Of a stretch of 64,000 nucleotides of DNA, positions 55,445 through 63,787 are shown piece after piece. The translations under genes were made by a program, and so were the position numbers. This stretch comes from Methylosinus sp. LW4 (GTDB lineage: Bacteria > Pseudomonadota > Alphaproteobacteria > Rhizobiales > Beijerinckiaceae): NCBI RefSeq assembly GCF_000379125.1, contig NZ_KB900626.1:2490667-2554666 (forward strand), given 5' to 3'. The stretch's first letter is position 1; each line of letters starts with the position of its first letter. Under the pieces are notes generated by a model. That model searched no databases and was not told the origin of the DNA. It saw only the letters and a list, made by a program, of their open reading frames with translations.

Positions 55445-56303
55445 GCCCGAACCTCTTTTGGCTCCAGGCCTGGATCAGATTGATCGCCAGCAGCACGGAA
55501 AACGAAATCGCGAGCATGATGGTCGCAATGCCCGTCGCGCCCGCATAGTCGAACTGCTCGAGCTTGACGATGATCAGCAAGGGCGCGATTTCCGAAATAT
55601 AGGCGAGATTGCCGGCGATGAAGATCACCGAGCCATATTCGCCGACGCTCCGCGCAAAAGCCAGAGCGAAACCAGTGAGCAAGGCGGGCAGGATCGGCGG
55701 CAGCAGCACGCGCCACACCGTCTGCGCGCGGCTCGCGCCGAGCGTCGCCGACGCCTCCTCGAGCTCCGAGTCGATCTCGGCGAGCAGCGGCTGCACAGTG
55801 CGCACGACGAAAGGCAGGCCGACGAACACCAGGGCGACGAGAATGCCCCAGCGCGTGAAGGCGATCTTTATGTCGTAATCGGCGAGCGGCTCGCCCAACC
55901 AGCCATTGGGCGCATAGAGCGCGGCGAGCGCAATGCCGGCGACCGCCGTGGGAAGGGCGAAGGGCAGATCGACGATGGCGTCGAGAAAGCGCCGGCCCGG
56001 AAATTCATAGCGCGTCAGCACCCAGGCGGCGATGAGGCCGAAAACGACATCGATCGCGGCGGCGGCGAAGGAGATGAAAAAGCTGGTGCGCAGCGCCGCG
56101 GCGACGCGCGGCTCCACCGCTATTCCATAGAGGCCGGAAAGACCGAGCGAGGAGGCGCGGAAAATCAGCAGCGAAAGAGGAAACAGGACGACGAGGCTCA
56201 GATAGAAGATGGTGAAGCCGAAAGTCACCCGGAATCCGGGGATGACGCTCGGAGCCGTGAAGCTCCGAGCCTTCTTGTTCGCGACGGGCGCAGCGGCGCT
56301 CAT
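55437..56303 (-). CDS. cysT: sulfate ABC transporter permease CysT
   Basis: Inner-membrane permease partner of CysW, 288 residues. Six helices are predicted; the EAA loop is [20 protein letters not shown], and [20 protein letters not shown] is the CysT/CysU signature. AAGGA lies before the ATG at 56303; a run of in-frame codons to 56378 overlaps the sbp gene and is not used. Located 16 bp after the binding-protein gene. Confidence 0.96.
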   Translation of the reverse strand: MSAAAPVANKKARSFTAPSVIPGFRVTFGFTIFYLSLVVLFPLSLLIFRASSLGLSGLYGIAVEPRVAAALRTSFFISFAAAAIDVVFGLIAAWVLTRYEFPGRRFLDAIVDLPFALPTAVAGIALAALYAPNGWLGEPLADYDIKIAFTRWGILVALVFVGLPFVVRTVQPLLAEIDSELEEASATLGASRAQTVWRVLLPPILPALLTGFALAFARSVGEYGSVIFIAGNLAYISEIAPLLIIVKLEQFDYAGATGIATIMLAISFSVLLAINLIQAWSQKRFGHV

Positions 56304-56319
56304 GAGAGGTCCTTGCGCC

Positions 56320-57348
56320 TTACTGCTTCTGAATATCGTCGAAGACGCCGCCATCGGCGAAATGCGTCTTCTGCGCATTGGTCCAGCCGCCGAAGACCTG
56401 ATCGACGGTGAAGAGCTCGAGCTTGGGAAGCCGCTTCAGATCTTCCTTGGCCGCGAATTCGGGATGCGCGGGGCGATAGTAATTCTTGGCGATGATCGCC
56501 TGCGCAGCCGGCGTGTAGAGGAAATTCACATAGGCCTCGGCGGCCTTGCGCGTCCCCTTGGCGTCGACATTGCCGTCGACGACCGCGACCGGCGGCTCGG
56601 CGAGAATCGAGCTCGAAGGAACGACGATCTCGAACTTGTCCTTGCCGAATTCCTCGAAGGCGAGGAAGGCCTCGTTCTCCCAGGCGATCAGCACGTCGCC
56701 GAGACCGCGCTGAGCGAAGGTGATCGTCGAGCCGCGCGCGCCGGTGTCGAGCACCGGGGCGTTCTTATAGATGGCCTTGACGAATTCCTTGGTCTTGGCC
56801 TCGTCGCCGCCGAATTTCTTGAGCGCATAGCCCCAGGCGCCGAGATAGTTCCAGCGCGCGCCGCCGGAGGTCTTGGGATTGGGCGTGACGACCGCGACGC
56901 CGGGCTTGGCGAGATCGTCCCAATTCTTGATCTTCTTCGGATTGCCCTTGCGGACCAGGAAGACGATCGTCGAAGTATAGGGCGAGGCGTTGTTCGGCAG
57001 CTTCTTCTGCCAATCGGGCGCGATCTTGCCGGTCTTGTTCACAATCGCGTCTATGTCGGCGGCGAGCGCCAGGGTCACGACATCGGCCGCGAGGCCGTCG
57101 ATCACCGCGCGCGCCTGCGCGCCAGAACCGGCATGAGAGGCCTGGAGCTCGATCGTCTCGCCGGTCTTCGCCTTCCAATCGGCGGCGAAGGCGGGATTGA
57201 TCGCCTTATAAAGCTCGCGGGTGGGATCATAGGAGACATTGAGCAGCGAGGTCGCCGCCTGCGCCGTCGCGTCGACGAAAATCGACAGGCTCGCGGCGAA
57301 CATGACCACCGCGCCGAAGCGGCGCCGCGAGATTGAAACGCTCCTCAT
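56320..57348 (-). CDS. sbp: periplasmic sulfate-binding protein
   Basis: Captures sulfate (or thiosulfate) in the periplasm for the CysTWA importer. The 342-residue precursor starts [26 protein letters not shown] followed by a hydrophobic stretch resembles a twin-arginine signal, unusual for the family, which is normally Sec-exported. The mature part has [40 protein letters not shown] and [20 protein letters not shown], characteristic of Sbp/CysP. GAGGAGA precedes the ATG. First gene of the operon; 140 bp separate it from the PmoD-like gene. Confidence 0.95.
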   Translation of the reverse strand: MRSVSISRRRFGAVVMFAASLSIFVDATAQAATSLLNVSYDPTRELYKAINPAFAADWKAKTGETIELQASHAGSGAQARAVIDGLAADVVTLALAADIDAIVNKTGKIAPDWQKKLPNNASPYTSTIVFLVRKGNPKKIKNWDDLAKPGVAVVTPNPKTSGGARWNYLGAWGYALKKFGGDEAKTKEFVKAIYKNAPVLDTGARGSTITFAQRGLGDVLIAWENEAFLAFEEFGKDKFEIVVPSSSILAEPPVAVVDGNVDAKGTRKAAEAYVNFLYTPAAQAIIAKNYYRPAHPEFAAKEDLKRLPKLELFTVDQVFGGWTNAQKTHFADGGVFDDIQKQ

Positions 57349-57488
57349 ACCGGTCTCCTCTTATGGTCTATAAATTCAGTCATTTTATGGACTAATATAT
57401 TTTCACCATGCTGTAAACCGTGTCTCCGGCGCGCAAAACGCCGAATTCATACTTTTTCAGCAGAAGATGAGCGCGCCGCGCTATTCGG

Positions 57489-58079
57489 TCAGCGCCGGAC
57501 GCCTGCAGGCTTCGATCGGCTGGAGACGAATAGGACGAATGCGAGCAAGCCGGCGGCGCCGATCAGATAATAAGGGCTGATCTCGAAACGCCGCTTGCCG
57601 ACGGAAAAGGGAAAGCGCGCGGTCCAATGCTCGCCGGCCGCGCCGTCGATGGTGACGACGCCGACGAAATCGCCCGGCTGGGCGAAGACATGAGCGAAAG
57701 AAAATGTCCCTTTGGGATAGATTTGCGGAGGCAGCGCGGCGACGGTCGCCGATTCCGAGCTGGGCTCGTCCTCGCTGGTCTCGCTCGGCAGCAAGATGCG
57801 AAAGCCGGCCTTCATCTCGCGCAGTTCTGGAGCCGCATAGTCGAAGACGAAGATCGTTTCGCCGGATTGCGGGGCGTCCTCACAGAATTTTTTCTGCTGC
57901 GCCGCGCCCGGCTGATAGCCCGCGAAATAGATGATCTCGGGGCCGATTTTCAGAACGCAGCTGTCCTTGTCGGGAAGAAGATCGCCGCGCGCCAGCGCCG
58001 AATGAACGACGCCCGACGCGACCAGAACGGCCGGCAAGAGCGTTTCCACGAGCCTTTGCGCGATACGACGACGCGGCAT
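57489..58079 (-). CDS. PmoD/AmoD-like periplasmic protein anchored by a C-terminal helix
   Basis: A 196-residue exported protein encoded just after pmoB. A signal peptide (cut near ALARG) leads into a periplasmic domain with KDSCVLKIGPEIIYFAGYQP and KKFCEDAPQSGETIFVFDYA (Cys 41 and Cys 66) and KGTFSFAHVFAQPGDFVGVV, then one transmembrane helix (YYLIGAAGLLAFVLFVSS). I recall the IGPxxIxFxGYQP...FCEDxPxxG pattern from the PmoD/AmoD family, which is linked to copper handling in methane and ammonia oxidisers. The two cysteines could be metal ligands. It lies beyond a strong terminator, so expression may depend on readthrough or its own promoter. The symbol is withheld because no alignment could be made. 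Confidence 0.6.
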   Translation of the reverse strand: MPRRRIAQRLVETLLPAVLVASGVVHSALARGDLLPDKDSCVLKIGPEIIYFAGYQPGAAQQKKFCEDAPQSGETIFVFDYAAPELREMKAGFRILLPSETSEDEPSSESATVAALPPQIYPKGTFSFAHVFAQPGDFVGVVTIDGAAGEHWTARFPFSVGKRRFEISPYYLIGAAGLLAFVLFVSSRSKPAGVRR

Positions 58080-58179
58080 GCGCTTTCCCCCGGTGAGCGC
58101 AGAGTTTCTGACTGCACTTAATCCGCCATCGCGCGCCCCGCAAGGCTCCGCGTAAGAGGAAGAAAAAAGTCCCGATCGC

Positions 58180-58215
58180 AAAAAGAAAGCCGGCCGGGCG
58201 CGAGGCCCGGCCGGC
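58180..58215 (-). terminator. strong intrinsic terminator after pmoB
   Basis: In the direction of pmo transcription GCCGGCCGGGC (58215-58205) pairs perfectly with GCCCGGCCGGC (58199-58189) across a 5-nt loop, followed by TTTCTTTTT (58188-58180). It starts 28 bases after the pmoB stop codon. Confidence 0.9.
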
Positions 58216-58242
58216 GGTATTTTCAGCCTTCAGAGAGTTCGA

Positions 58243-59538
58243 TCAGGGCATGTCGCCGGCGACGAACTTCGGAATGACCGGGCCGCCGATTTCGGTGGCG
58301 TAGCGCTTGCCCGACGGGCCGAAGAAGAACAGCAGACCGCCGATCTGGCTGTCCGTGTCATAGGCGAGGTCGGAGAGACGCTCGATGTCCCAACGCGCGT
58401 CCTGCACCTTGATCTCGATCGTCTTCGTCTCACCCGGCGCGATCGGCGTCGGATCCGTCGACAGACCACGGTCCGCCAGCAGATAGTCGGGGAACTCCGG
58501 CTTCGTCGTGAACACGTCGGGGTTCAGGAAGCGGAGACCCGCCGCCGTATACTCGCCGAGCTTCAGCGGCTCGTCCGTCTTGTTCGTGATCTTCACCTGA
58601 ACCGTCAGCTCGCGGCCCGGCACCTTGTAGACGCCGCCCTTGAGATCGGCCGTGACGACCTTGGAGCCGACGCCCACAGTGCCTTCCTCGGTGATCGGCG
58701 TCAGCGGCTTCTGCAAGCCGGCCTGAAGCGGGATCGTGCGCGGGAAGGTGCTGTTGGTGACAGCGTAGCCGATGATCGTCGCGAGGATCGTCACCGCCAG
58801 AACGATAGCGCCGACGCGACGGTCGTCGTCACCGATCTGCTCGTCTTCCTTGCCTTCGCTGACGCGCAGGTAGGAAGCGATGAGGCCCTTCTTGAAGAAC
58901 CAGTAGAGGATCCAGGCCGCAGCCGCGATCATCCACGGGAAGTGCCAGGCGTAGATGCGGTCGATGCCGTAGGTCTCGAGGTCCACGGTCGTGCCGTCCA
59001 GCAGCGTGACCGGGTCCTTGAAGTCGGCCATGTCGCCCTTGATCTCGATCCACTGGCCGGGTCCGATGATCGGGCCGCCGCCTTCGACGTTGATCTGCGC
59101 ATGGACGTGCCAACGGCCGGCGCGGCGCGCCTTCAGCTCGATCGAGAAGGCGTAGTCCTTGCCAACCTCGAGCGAAACCGAACGCGGAGCGAACTGCTCG
59201 CCGATGAACTGAGCCGTGCGAACCAGAACCGGGCCGGGCTCGCCGGCGTTCAGGAACGACGACTTCGGGTTCGCCACGGCCTGCGGCCAAGCCGAGAACA
59301 CGTGCACCTTGCCCGAAAGCACCAGCGACTCGTTGACGTTCAGAGACGTCTTCGACCACTTCACGTCATACCAGTTCAGCGTGCGCATGCGCAGGAACGC
59401 CTGCTGCGACTTCTCGCCGTGCGCCGACGCCGGAGCGACGGAGCCCATCGTCGCAGCGACCGCAGCCGCCATGCCCAGGCCGAAGAGCCGAGCGACGCGT
59501 CCCGTCGCCAGCACGGCCATTCTCTCCAACAGTTTCAT
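58243..59538 (-). CDS. pmoB: particulate methane monooxygenase subunit B
   Basis: Large periplasmic subunit of the membrane-bound, copper-dependent methane monooxygenase. The 431-residue precursor has a signal peptide cut before His 40 (ASA-HGEKSQ); His 40, His 144 and His 146 (GRWHVHAQIN) correspond to the known CuB ligands His33/137/139 of Methylococcus. At the position of Methylococcus His48 there is Asn 55 (RTLNWYD), as in other type II methanotrophs. Two transmembrane helices (AWHFPWMIAAAAWILYWFF; AIVLAVTILATIIGYAV) separate two cupredoxin-like domains. GGGAGG precedes the ATG at 59538. Confidence 0.99.
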   Translation of the reverse strand: MKLLERMAVLATGRVARLFGLGMAAAVAATMGSVAPASAHGEKSQQAFLRMRTLNWYDVKWSKTSLNVNESLVLSGKVHVFSAWPQAVANPKSSFLNAGEPGPVLVRTAQFIGEQFAPRSVSLEVGKDYAFSIELKARRAGRWHVHAQINVEGGGPIIGPGQWIEIKGDMADFKDPVTLLDGTTVDLETYGIDRIYAWHFPWMIAAAAWILYWFFKKGLIASYLRVSEGKEDEQIGDDDRRVGAIVLAVTILATIIGYAVTNSTFPRTIPLQAGLQKPLTPITEEGTVGVGSKVVTADLKGGVYKVPGRELTVQVKITNKTDEPLKLGEYTAAGLRFLNPDVFTTKPEFPDYLLADRGLSTDPTPIAPGETKTIEIKVQDARWDIERLSDLAYDTDSQIGGLLFFFGPSGKRYATEIGGPVIPKFVAGDMP

Positions 59539-59563
59539 GGAACAACCTCCCAAGTTTCTCTTC

Positions 59564-59593
59564 GCGGACCGGCCCGTCGGGCCGATCGTCCGC
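59564..59593 (-). other. hairpin in the pmoA-pmoB spacer
   Basis: GCGGAC-C-GGCCC (59564-59575) pairs with GGGCC-G...GTCCGC (59579-59593) with a 3-nt bulge, about 12 bp in all. It lies upstream of the pmoB SD within the polycistronic transcript and could slow decay or set processing ends. Confidence 0.5.
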
Positions 59594-59695
59594 TGTCGTC
59601 CTTGCCGGAGCGGCTCTCCCGGGCTCTCTTCTAAGGAGCCCTTCGCAGCCGCCCCTCCTCGCGTGAGGGATCGCGATCCGTCGCCTTGCGGCAGA

Positions 59696-60454
59696 TCAGA
59701 TCTTGGTGATCACCTTCGTGGTGGAGTACCACTTACCGACGAACCACCACAGGAAGTACACGAGCATCGACACGAAGCCCGAGAAGAACGCGGCCACCGG
59801 CACGACGTCCTTACCGAAGGTGCGCAGCGTGCCGCGCTCGACCATGCGGATGTATTCCGGCATCGAGGTGCGGACGAAGTGGAGGCCGATCAGATCAGCC
59901 AGAGACATCAGCTGACCATGCTGCTCCGTCGCCTGATGGAAGGCGGCGATCGCCGGCCAGTTGTTCGGGTAGAACAGCAGACCCCAGCCCAGGGCGCCGA
60001 CCACAGCCGTGATCACATAGGAGCCCGACAGCAGCAGGATGATGTCCAGCCACAGAGCCGGAACGACCAGAGCGGACGGGAACACCAGGCTGATCGGGAA
60101 ATAGGTCCAGCCCCAGAAGTTCACGTAACGGTTGATCCACTCGCCGATGAGCAGACCCAGAACCGCGAAGGTCGCGCCGAACGGGAGACGGAAGTTCTCC
60201 CACAGGAACGCCTGAGCCGCAGCCGCGAAGGTCACGCCCAGGATCGGGATGACCGTCGGCCACATACGACGGTCTTTCCAGTCGACCCAGAAGTCCCAGT
60301 CGCCGGCCGTCAGCATGAAGTGAATATGATAGCCGCCCAGCACTGCCAGAAACAGCAGCGTCAGAATCAGCCAATCGGAGGTCTTAACGCATCCCGCCGC
60401 TTCCGCGACAGAATGGAAAGGCCCGATAGCCCCCCCGCTCTTCGATGTAGACAT
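59696..60454 (-). CDS. pmoA: particulate methane monooxygenase subunit A
   Basis: Membrane subunit of pMMO, 252 residues, the standard methanotroph marker. Visible are HIHFMLTAGDWDFWVDWKDR, NRYVNFWGWTYFPISLVFPS and PNNWPAIAAFHQATEQHGQL, with about seven transmembrane helices. These segments agree with Methylosinus/Methylocystis pMMO rather than with type I enzymes or the pMMO2 isozyme, as far as memory allows. AAGGAGA is ideally placed before the ATG at 60454; a GTG one codon earlier is ignored. The 253-bp gap to pmoC and 157-bp gap to pmoB are usual for the operon. Confidence 0.99.
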   Translation of the reverse strand: MSTSKSGGAIGPFHSVAEAAGCVKTSDWLILTLLFLAVLGGYHIHFMLTAGDWDFWVDWKDRRMWPTVIPILGVTFAAAAQAFLWENFRLPFGATFAVLGLLIGEWINRYVNFWGWTYFPISLVFPSALVVPALWLDIILLLSGSYVITAVVGALGWGLLFYPNNWPAIAAFHQATEQHGQLMSLADLIGLHFVRTSMPEYIRMVERGTLRTFGKDVVPVAAFFSGFVSMLVYFLWWFVGKWYSTTKVITKI

Positions 60455-60667
60455 CACTCTTCTCCTTGGTGTCTGTCCGCCCGGCGTCTTCGCGCCGGCG
60501 TCTCGAGACCTGCCTCCGGCTCTCTCGCGCCGGATTGTCCTTAAAGCTTGCGTCCCCGGCGGCCGCCCTCTCCCCCGCTCCCCGAGACCCCGTCCGAACC
60601 GCCGCTGCGCGGCCGTCCGAACGAAGCCTTCGTTCCGAGAGCATTCGGAAATTTCATTCGCCGGAGG

Positions 60668-60692
60668 CGGCCGTCCGCAGAGCGGGCGGCCG
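60668..60692 (-). other. hairpin just after the pmoC stop
   Basis: CGGCCGTCCGC (60668-60678) and GCGGGCGGCCG (60682-60692) pair with a 3-nt loop and one imperfect pair, 15 bp beyond the pmoC stop codon in the direction of transcription. No U-run follows, so it is more likely an mRNA stabiliser or processing element than a terminator. Confidence 0.5.
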
Positions 60693-60707
60693 AGTGTCAG
60701 GCTGCGA

Positions 60708-61478
60708 TCAGCCGATCAGCGCCGCAACGCCGTCCTTGCCCAGCAGGCGCTTCACGCCGGCCAGGATCTGAAGGACCACGCCGAACACGCCCAGCGCCAT
60801 CCAGCCGAAGAACACGAAGCCCCAATGCAGCGGAGCGACGAACAGCTCTTCCATGAACCAGAAGGTGTGGCCCCACTCGTTCAGGCCGACGTTCGGGATG
60901 ATCATGAACGGGCCGATGGCCACGATCAGGAACGCCAGCGAATAGCCGTGCGCGAAGAACGGAATGCGGGTCTTGGCGTAGAAGAACGAGCCGACGCCGA
61001 AGATCGAGTAGATCGGATAGCTGAGATAGAACTCGATGATGTGCGACGGCGTGAAGTCCGTGTCGCGAATCACGGTCATATGCCAGGTGCCGTCCTGCTC
61101 CGTGAAGAAGCTGGCGCCCCAGTAGATGGCCACCGAGTAGACCGTCAGCCACTGCAGCAGCACGACGTGACGGCGAAGCTCCTCACGCGGAGAAACCGCG
61201 TCGACATTGCGGTCGCGGGTCTTCCACAGATAGCCGGCGAGGCCCAGACCAGCCACGAGCTCGAGCGGAATTTCCGTCCACAGCATCGTCAGCCAATAGG
61301 TCTGGAACTCGGGAGCGAACGAGTCGAGGCCCGCGCGCCAGCCGAAGATCTGCTCATAGATGCGGATGAAGAGGTAGAAAACATTGAGGACGGCAACGCC
61401 GATCCACATGCCCTTCAGGTCCACGATGGCATCTGAGCCGGCGGCTGCGCCGGCCGATGTCTCTGTCGTTACGCTCAT
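60708..61478 (-). CDS. pmoC: particulate methane monooxygenase subunit C
   Basis: Membrane subunit of pMMO, 256 residues, first gene of the operon. It carries metal ligands at the positions known from Methylococcus structures: Asp 129, His 133 and His 146 (EQDGTWH ... TPSH) for the CuC site, and Asn 200, His 204 and His 218 (GLNEWGH ... APLH) for the CuD site, where methane oxidation has been proposed. About six helices. AGGAGGA before the ATG at 61478 fixes the start; the frame runs 29 codons further without similarity. All ligands are present, so the enzyme should be functional. Confidence 0.99.
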   Translation of the reverse strand: MSVTTETSAGAAAGSDAIVDLKGMWIGVAVLNVFYLFIRIYEQIFGWRAGLDSFAPEFQTYWLTMLWTEIPLELVAGLGLAGYLWKTRDRNVDAVSPREELRRHVVLLQWLTVYSVAIYWGASFFTEQDGTWHMTVIRDTDFTPSHIIEFYLSYPIYSIFGVGSFFYAKTRIPFFAHGYSLAFLIVAIGPFMIIPNVGLNEWGHTFWFMEELFVAPLHWGFVFFGWMALGVFGVVLQILAGVKRLLGKDGVAALIG

Positions 61479-61829
61479 CTCAATTCCTCCTAAGTGCTCC
61501 CAGGGATTCTCGAAGCGATTTCGCCGCGTCCCGCCTCCCTGCTCGGCACGCGCCTTCGTCTCCAACGGTTGATTGTCGTTGCCGCGGCCTCGCCCTCGGC
61601 GCGCCGCTCTCCCGACCTCCCGTTCTCACCGCCTGACGACCCCTCCAAAAGGACCCGCCGACGGCGTTCTTCTTCTTTGCTCGGAGACGAATTTTTCTCG
61701 AAACCGCCGCGCGAAACGAAAGCCCCAGCCCCCCGGCGCCTCCCAGCGCCAAAACATCCAAAACGCCCTCGTCCGGCGAGCCGCAACCATTTCCGTTCCG
61801 CCTCGTAATGACAATATCCAATAGGGTGG

Positions 61830-61858
61830 TATATAGCAATCTATTGAGTGGTATCGAA
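61830..61858 (-). promoter_or_regulatory. candidate pmoC promoter
   Basis: On the minus strand TTCGAT (61858-61853) is followed after 17 bp by TATATA (61835-61830). A start near 61823 would give a leader of about 345 nt, similar to the long leaders reported for type II pmoCAB operons. The -35 box is weak, which suggests an activator. Confidence 0.4.
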
Positions 61859-61916
61859 AACTTTTTTGGGCAGGGGCAGCTTCGCCTTGTCGGACCCACA
61901 ACCCACCCGTAAGCTC

Positions 61917-61939
61917 ATTGATAGATTTGTTCTATCAAT
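61917..61939. promoter_or_regulatory. 9-bp inverted repeat in the AT-rich pmo upstream region
   Basis: ATTGATAGA (61917-61925), spacer TTTGT, TCTATCAAT (61931-61939), an exact dyad of the size bound by dimeric regulators. It lies about 60 bp upstream of the candidate promoter and is followed by ATTATATATAATTATATCAG (61941-61960). Confidence 0.45.
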
Positions 61940-62045
61940 CATTATATATAATTATATCAGTGCATTATGATCGATTTTCCAGGCTCGGACGGAGCCCTGC
62001 CCAGATGGATGACATGACTACCCTAGAGAACTGTGGCGCCATGGC

Positions 62046-62555
62046 TCATCGGGCATCCGTAGACTTTTCCTCCCAAATTCCGATCCCCTCCGCAGCCGCT
62101 TCGGCGGCCGCCCGCGCGACCGAGGCGCCGTCGAGCGTCAGATCGGGGCCGATCTCCGCCAGCGGCTTCAGCACGAAAGCTCTCGAAAACAGCTCCTTAT
62201 GCGGCAAAGTGAGCTCGGGATCGTCCATTGTGTGATCGCCGAGAAAGAGGATGTCGACGTCGATCAGCCGCGGTCCCCAGCGACGCGTCGGCGTGCGGCC
62301 CATATCGGCTTCTATCGTCTTCACCGCGGCGAGCAGCTCATAGGGCGACAAACGGGTCCAGCCGAGCGCGCAAGCATTGGCGAAATCGCCCTGATCGACA
62401 TCACCCCAGGGCGGCGTCCGATAGAGGCGCGACACGGCGTCGAGGCGCGCGATCCCGCGTTCCTCCAGCAGAGCGACCGCGCGGCGAATATTGGCGGGCT
62501 TGTCCCCGAGATTGCTGCCGAATCCAAAGCCGACCCGCGTTTCAGCCGTCGTCAT
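62046..62555 (-). CDS. folK: 2-amino-4-hydroxy-6-hydroxymethyldihydropteridine pyrophosphokinase
   Basis: Transfers pyrophosphate from ATP to the pterin before condensation with p-aminobenzoate in folate synthesis. The 169-residue protein has VGFGFGSNLGDKPANIRRAV, SRLYRTPPWGDVDQGDFANA and RRWGPRLIDVDILFLGDHTM, the HPPK signature with its catalytic acidic residues. The start overlaps the folP stop by 4 bases (ATGA), so folP and folK are coupled; folB, often between them, is absent here. Confidence 0.96.
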   Translation of the reverse strand: MTTAETRVGFGFGSNLGDKPANIRRAVALLEERGIARLDAVSRLYRTPPWGDVDQGDFANACALGWTRLSPYELLAAVKTIEADMGRTPTRRWGPRLIDVDILFLGDHTMDDPELTLPHKELFSRAFVLKPLAEIGPDLTLDGASVARAAAEAAAEGIGIWEEKSTDAR

Positions 62556-63391
62556 ATGCGTGCTTTTCCCTGTGTCAGAGTGTCGAGCACGGCGAAGGCC
62601 GCTTTGTGCTCGGCGGCGTCATGGACGCGGAAAATCCGCGCGCCCTCCAGCGCCGCGATCAGATTGGCCGCCACTGTGGCGATGAGGCGCGCATCCACCT
62701 CGGCGCCGAGCAGAGCGCCGAACAAGCGCTTTCGCGACACGCCGATGAGCACGGGCAGCCCGAATCGCATGAGCTGCGGAACGCCCCGCAGCGCCGCGAA
62801 ATCCTGCTCGCGTGTCTTGCCGAAGCCGACGCCCGGATCGAGAATCACGCGCGATTCCGGCACGCCGGCGGCGGCGGCGATCTCCAGCGAGCGCTCGAAA
62901 AAGGACAGCATGTCGGAGACGATGTCGATATCCGGCGCGACCTCCGCGCGATTGTGCATGACGACGACGCCGGCGCCGGCCTCGGCGATCGCCGGAGCCA
63001 TATCGGGGTCGCGCTGCAAGCCCCAGATATCATTGATGATCGTCACGCCGGCGGCGAGCGCCCGGCGCGCCGTCTGCGCCTTATAGGTGTCGATGGAGAC
63101 CGGAACGCCGCATTGCGCGACCAGCGTCTCGAGCAGCGGCGCGAGACGGCTCCACTCCTCTTCGGCGGTCAGCGGCGTATGGCCGGGGCGGGTCGATTCG
63201 GCGCCGATATCGACAATGTCCGCGCCGTCGGCGGCGAGCTTTTGCGCCTGCGCCAGCGCGGCCTCGGGCGCGAAGAAGCGGCCGCCATCGGAAAAGGAAT
63301 CGGGCGTCACATTGACGATGCCCATGATGACCGGCCGCGTCGCGACGAGCGAAAAGAATCGCTCGCGCGACGATTCAATCGTCGTCGTCAC
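62552..63391 (-). CDS. folP: dihydropteroate synthase
   Basis: Condenses the pterin pyrophosphate with p-aminobenzoate; target of sulfonamides. The 279-residue product has IMGIVNVTPDSFSDGGRFFA, IVDIGAESTRPGHTPLTAEE, and the C-terminal IGVSRKRLFGALLG with the substrate-binding Ser-Arg-Lys. The ATG at 63391 is the family-like start, though its SD (GGAGAC) is modest. Precedes folK and follows the pterin dehydratase gene by 24 bp, a small pterin/folate operon. Confidence 0.96.
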   Translation of the reverse strand: MTTTIESSRERFFSLVATRPVIMGIVNVTPDSFSDGGRFFAPEAALAQAQKLAADGADIVDIGAESTRPGHTPLTAEEEWSRLAPLLETLVAQCGVPVSIDTYKAQTARRALAAGVTIINDIWGLQRDPDMAPAIAEAGAGVVVMHNRAEVAPDIDIVSDMLSFFERSLEIAAAAGVPESRVILDPGVGFGKTREQDFAALRGVPQLMRFGLPVLIGVSRKRLFGALLGAEVDARLIATVAANLIAALEGARIFRVHDAAEHKAAFAVLDTLTQGKARI

Positions 63392-63415
63392 TCTCGTCTC
63401 CAGGGAATGAGCCTG

Positions 63416-63787
63416 TCAGTCGTATTTGATATAGGCGAAGCGCTGATCCGTCTCCGGCGTTCCCTCGAGCGCGCCGCCCTCCTTGCCGGGACGCCAGGAC
63501 ACGACGTCCTCGATCTTGCGCGCCAGCTCGAAATCCTTGTCGGTCACGCCCTTGGCCGTATGGGTCATCAGCTTCACCTCGACCCAGGCGTAGGAAGCCG
63601 CAATGTCGGGATGGTGCCAGGCGGCCTCGGCGAGATGGCCGACCGTGTTGACGACCATCAGCGTGCCCTTCCAGCCGTGAGTCTTGAACTTACGCCGAAT
63701 CCAGCCGTTCTCGAGCCGCCAATGCGGAAGCTCGGCGGCGAGGCGAGCGGTTATCTCTTCTGGCGAATATGCGCGCTCCTCGGCCAT
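63416..63787 (-). CDS. phhB: 4a-hydroxytetrahydrobiopterin dehydratase (pterin carbinolamine dehydratase)
   Basis: Dehydrates 4a-hydroxy-tetrahydropterins. The 123-residue protein has PHWRLENGWIRRKFKTHGWK, then the active-site motif AEAAWHHPDIAASYAWVEVK and LMTHTAKGVTDKDFELARKI, which hold the catalytic histidines. It is slightly longer at the C-terminus than PhhB. GAGGGGG precedes the ATG at 63787. Without phenylalanine hydroxylase nearby, its place before folP-folK suggests pterin recycling or a role with another pterin such as molybdopterin. The 213 bp from here to the window end show no supported gene. Confidence 0.92.
   Translation of the reverse strand: MAEERAYSPEEITARLAAELPHWRLENGWIRRKFKTHGWKGTLMVVNTVGHLAEAAWHHPDIAASYAWVEVKLMTHTAKGVTDKDFELARKIEDVVSWRPGKEGGALEGTPETDQRFAYIKYD

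Larger units (their letters stand above)
61479..62045 (-). promoter_or_regulatory. pmo operon upstream region
   Basis: 567 bases with no gene between pmoC and folK. The half next to pmoC is GC-rich; 61800-61980 is strikingly AT-rich. It should hold the pmoCAB promoter and a leader of roughly 340 nt. The parts listed separately are a candidate promoter (61830-61858) and an inverted repeat (61917-61939). Confidence 0.7.
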
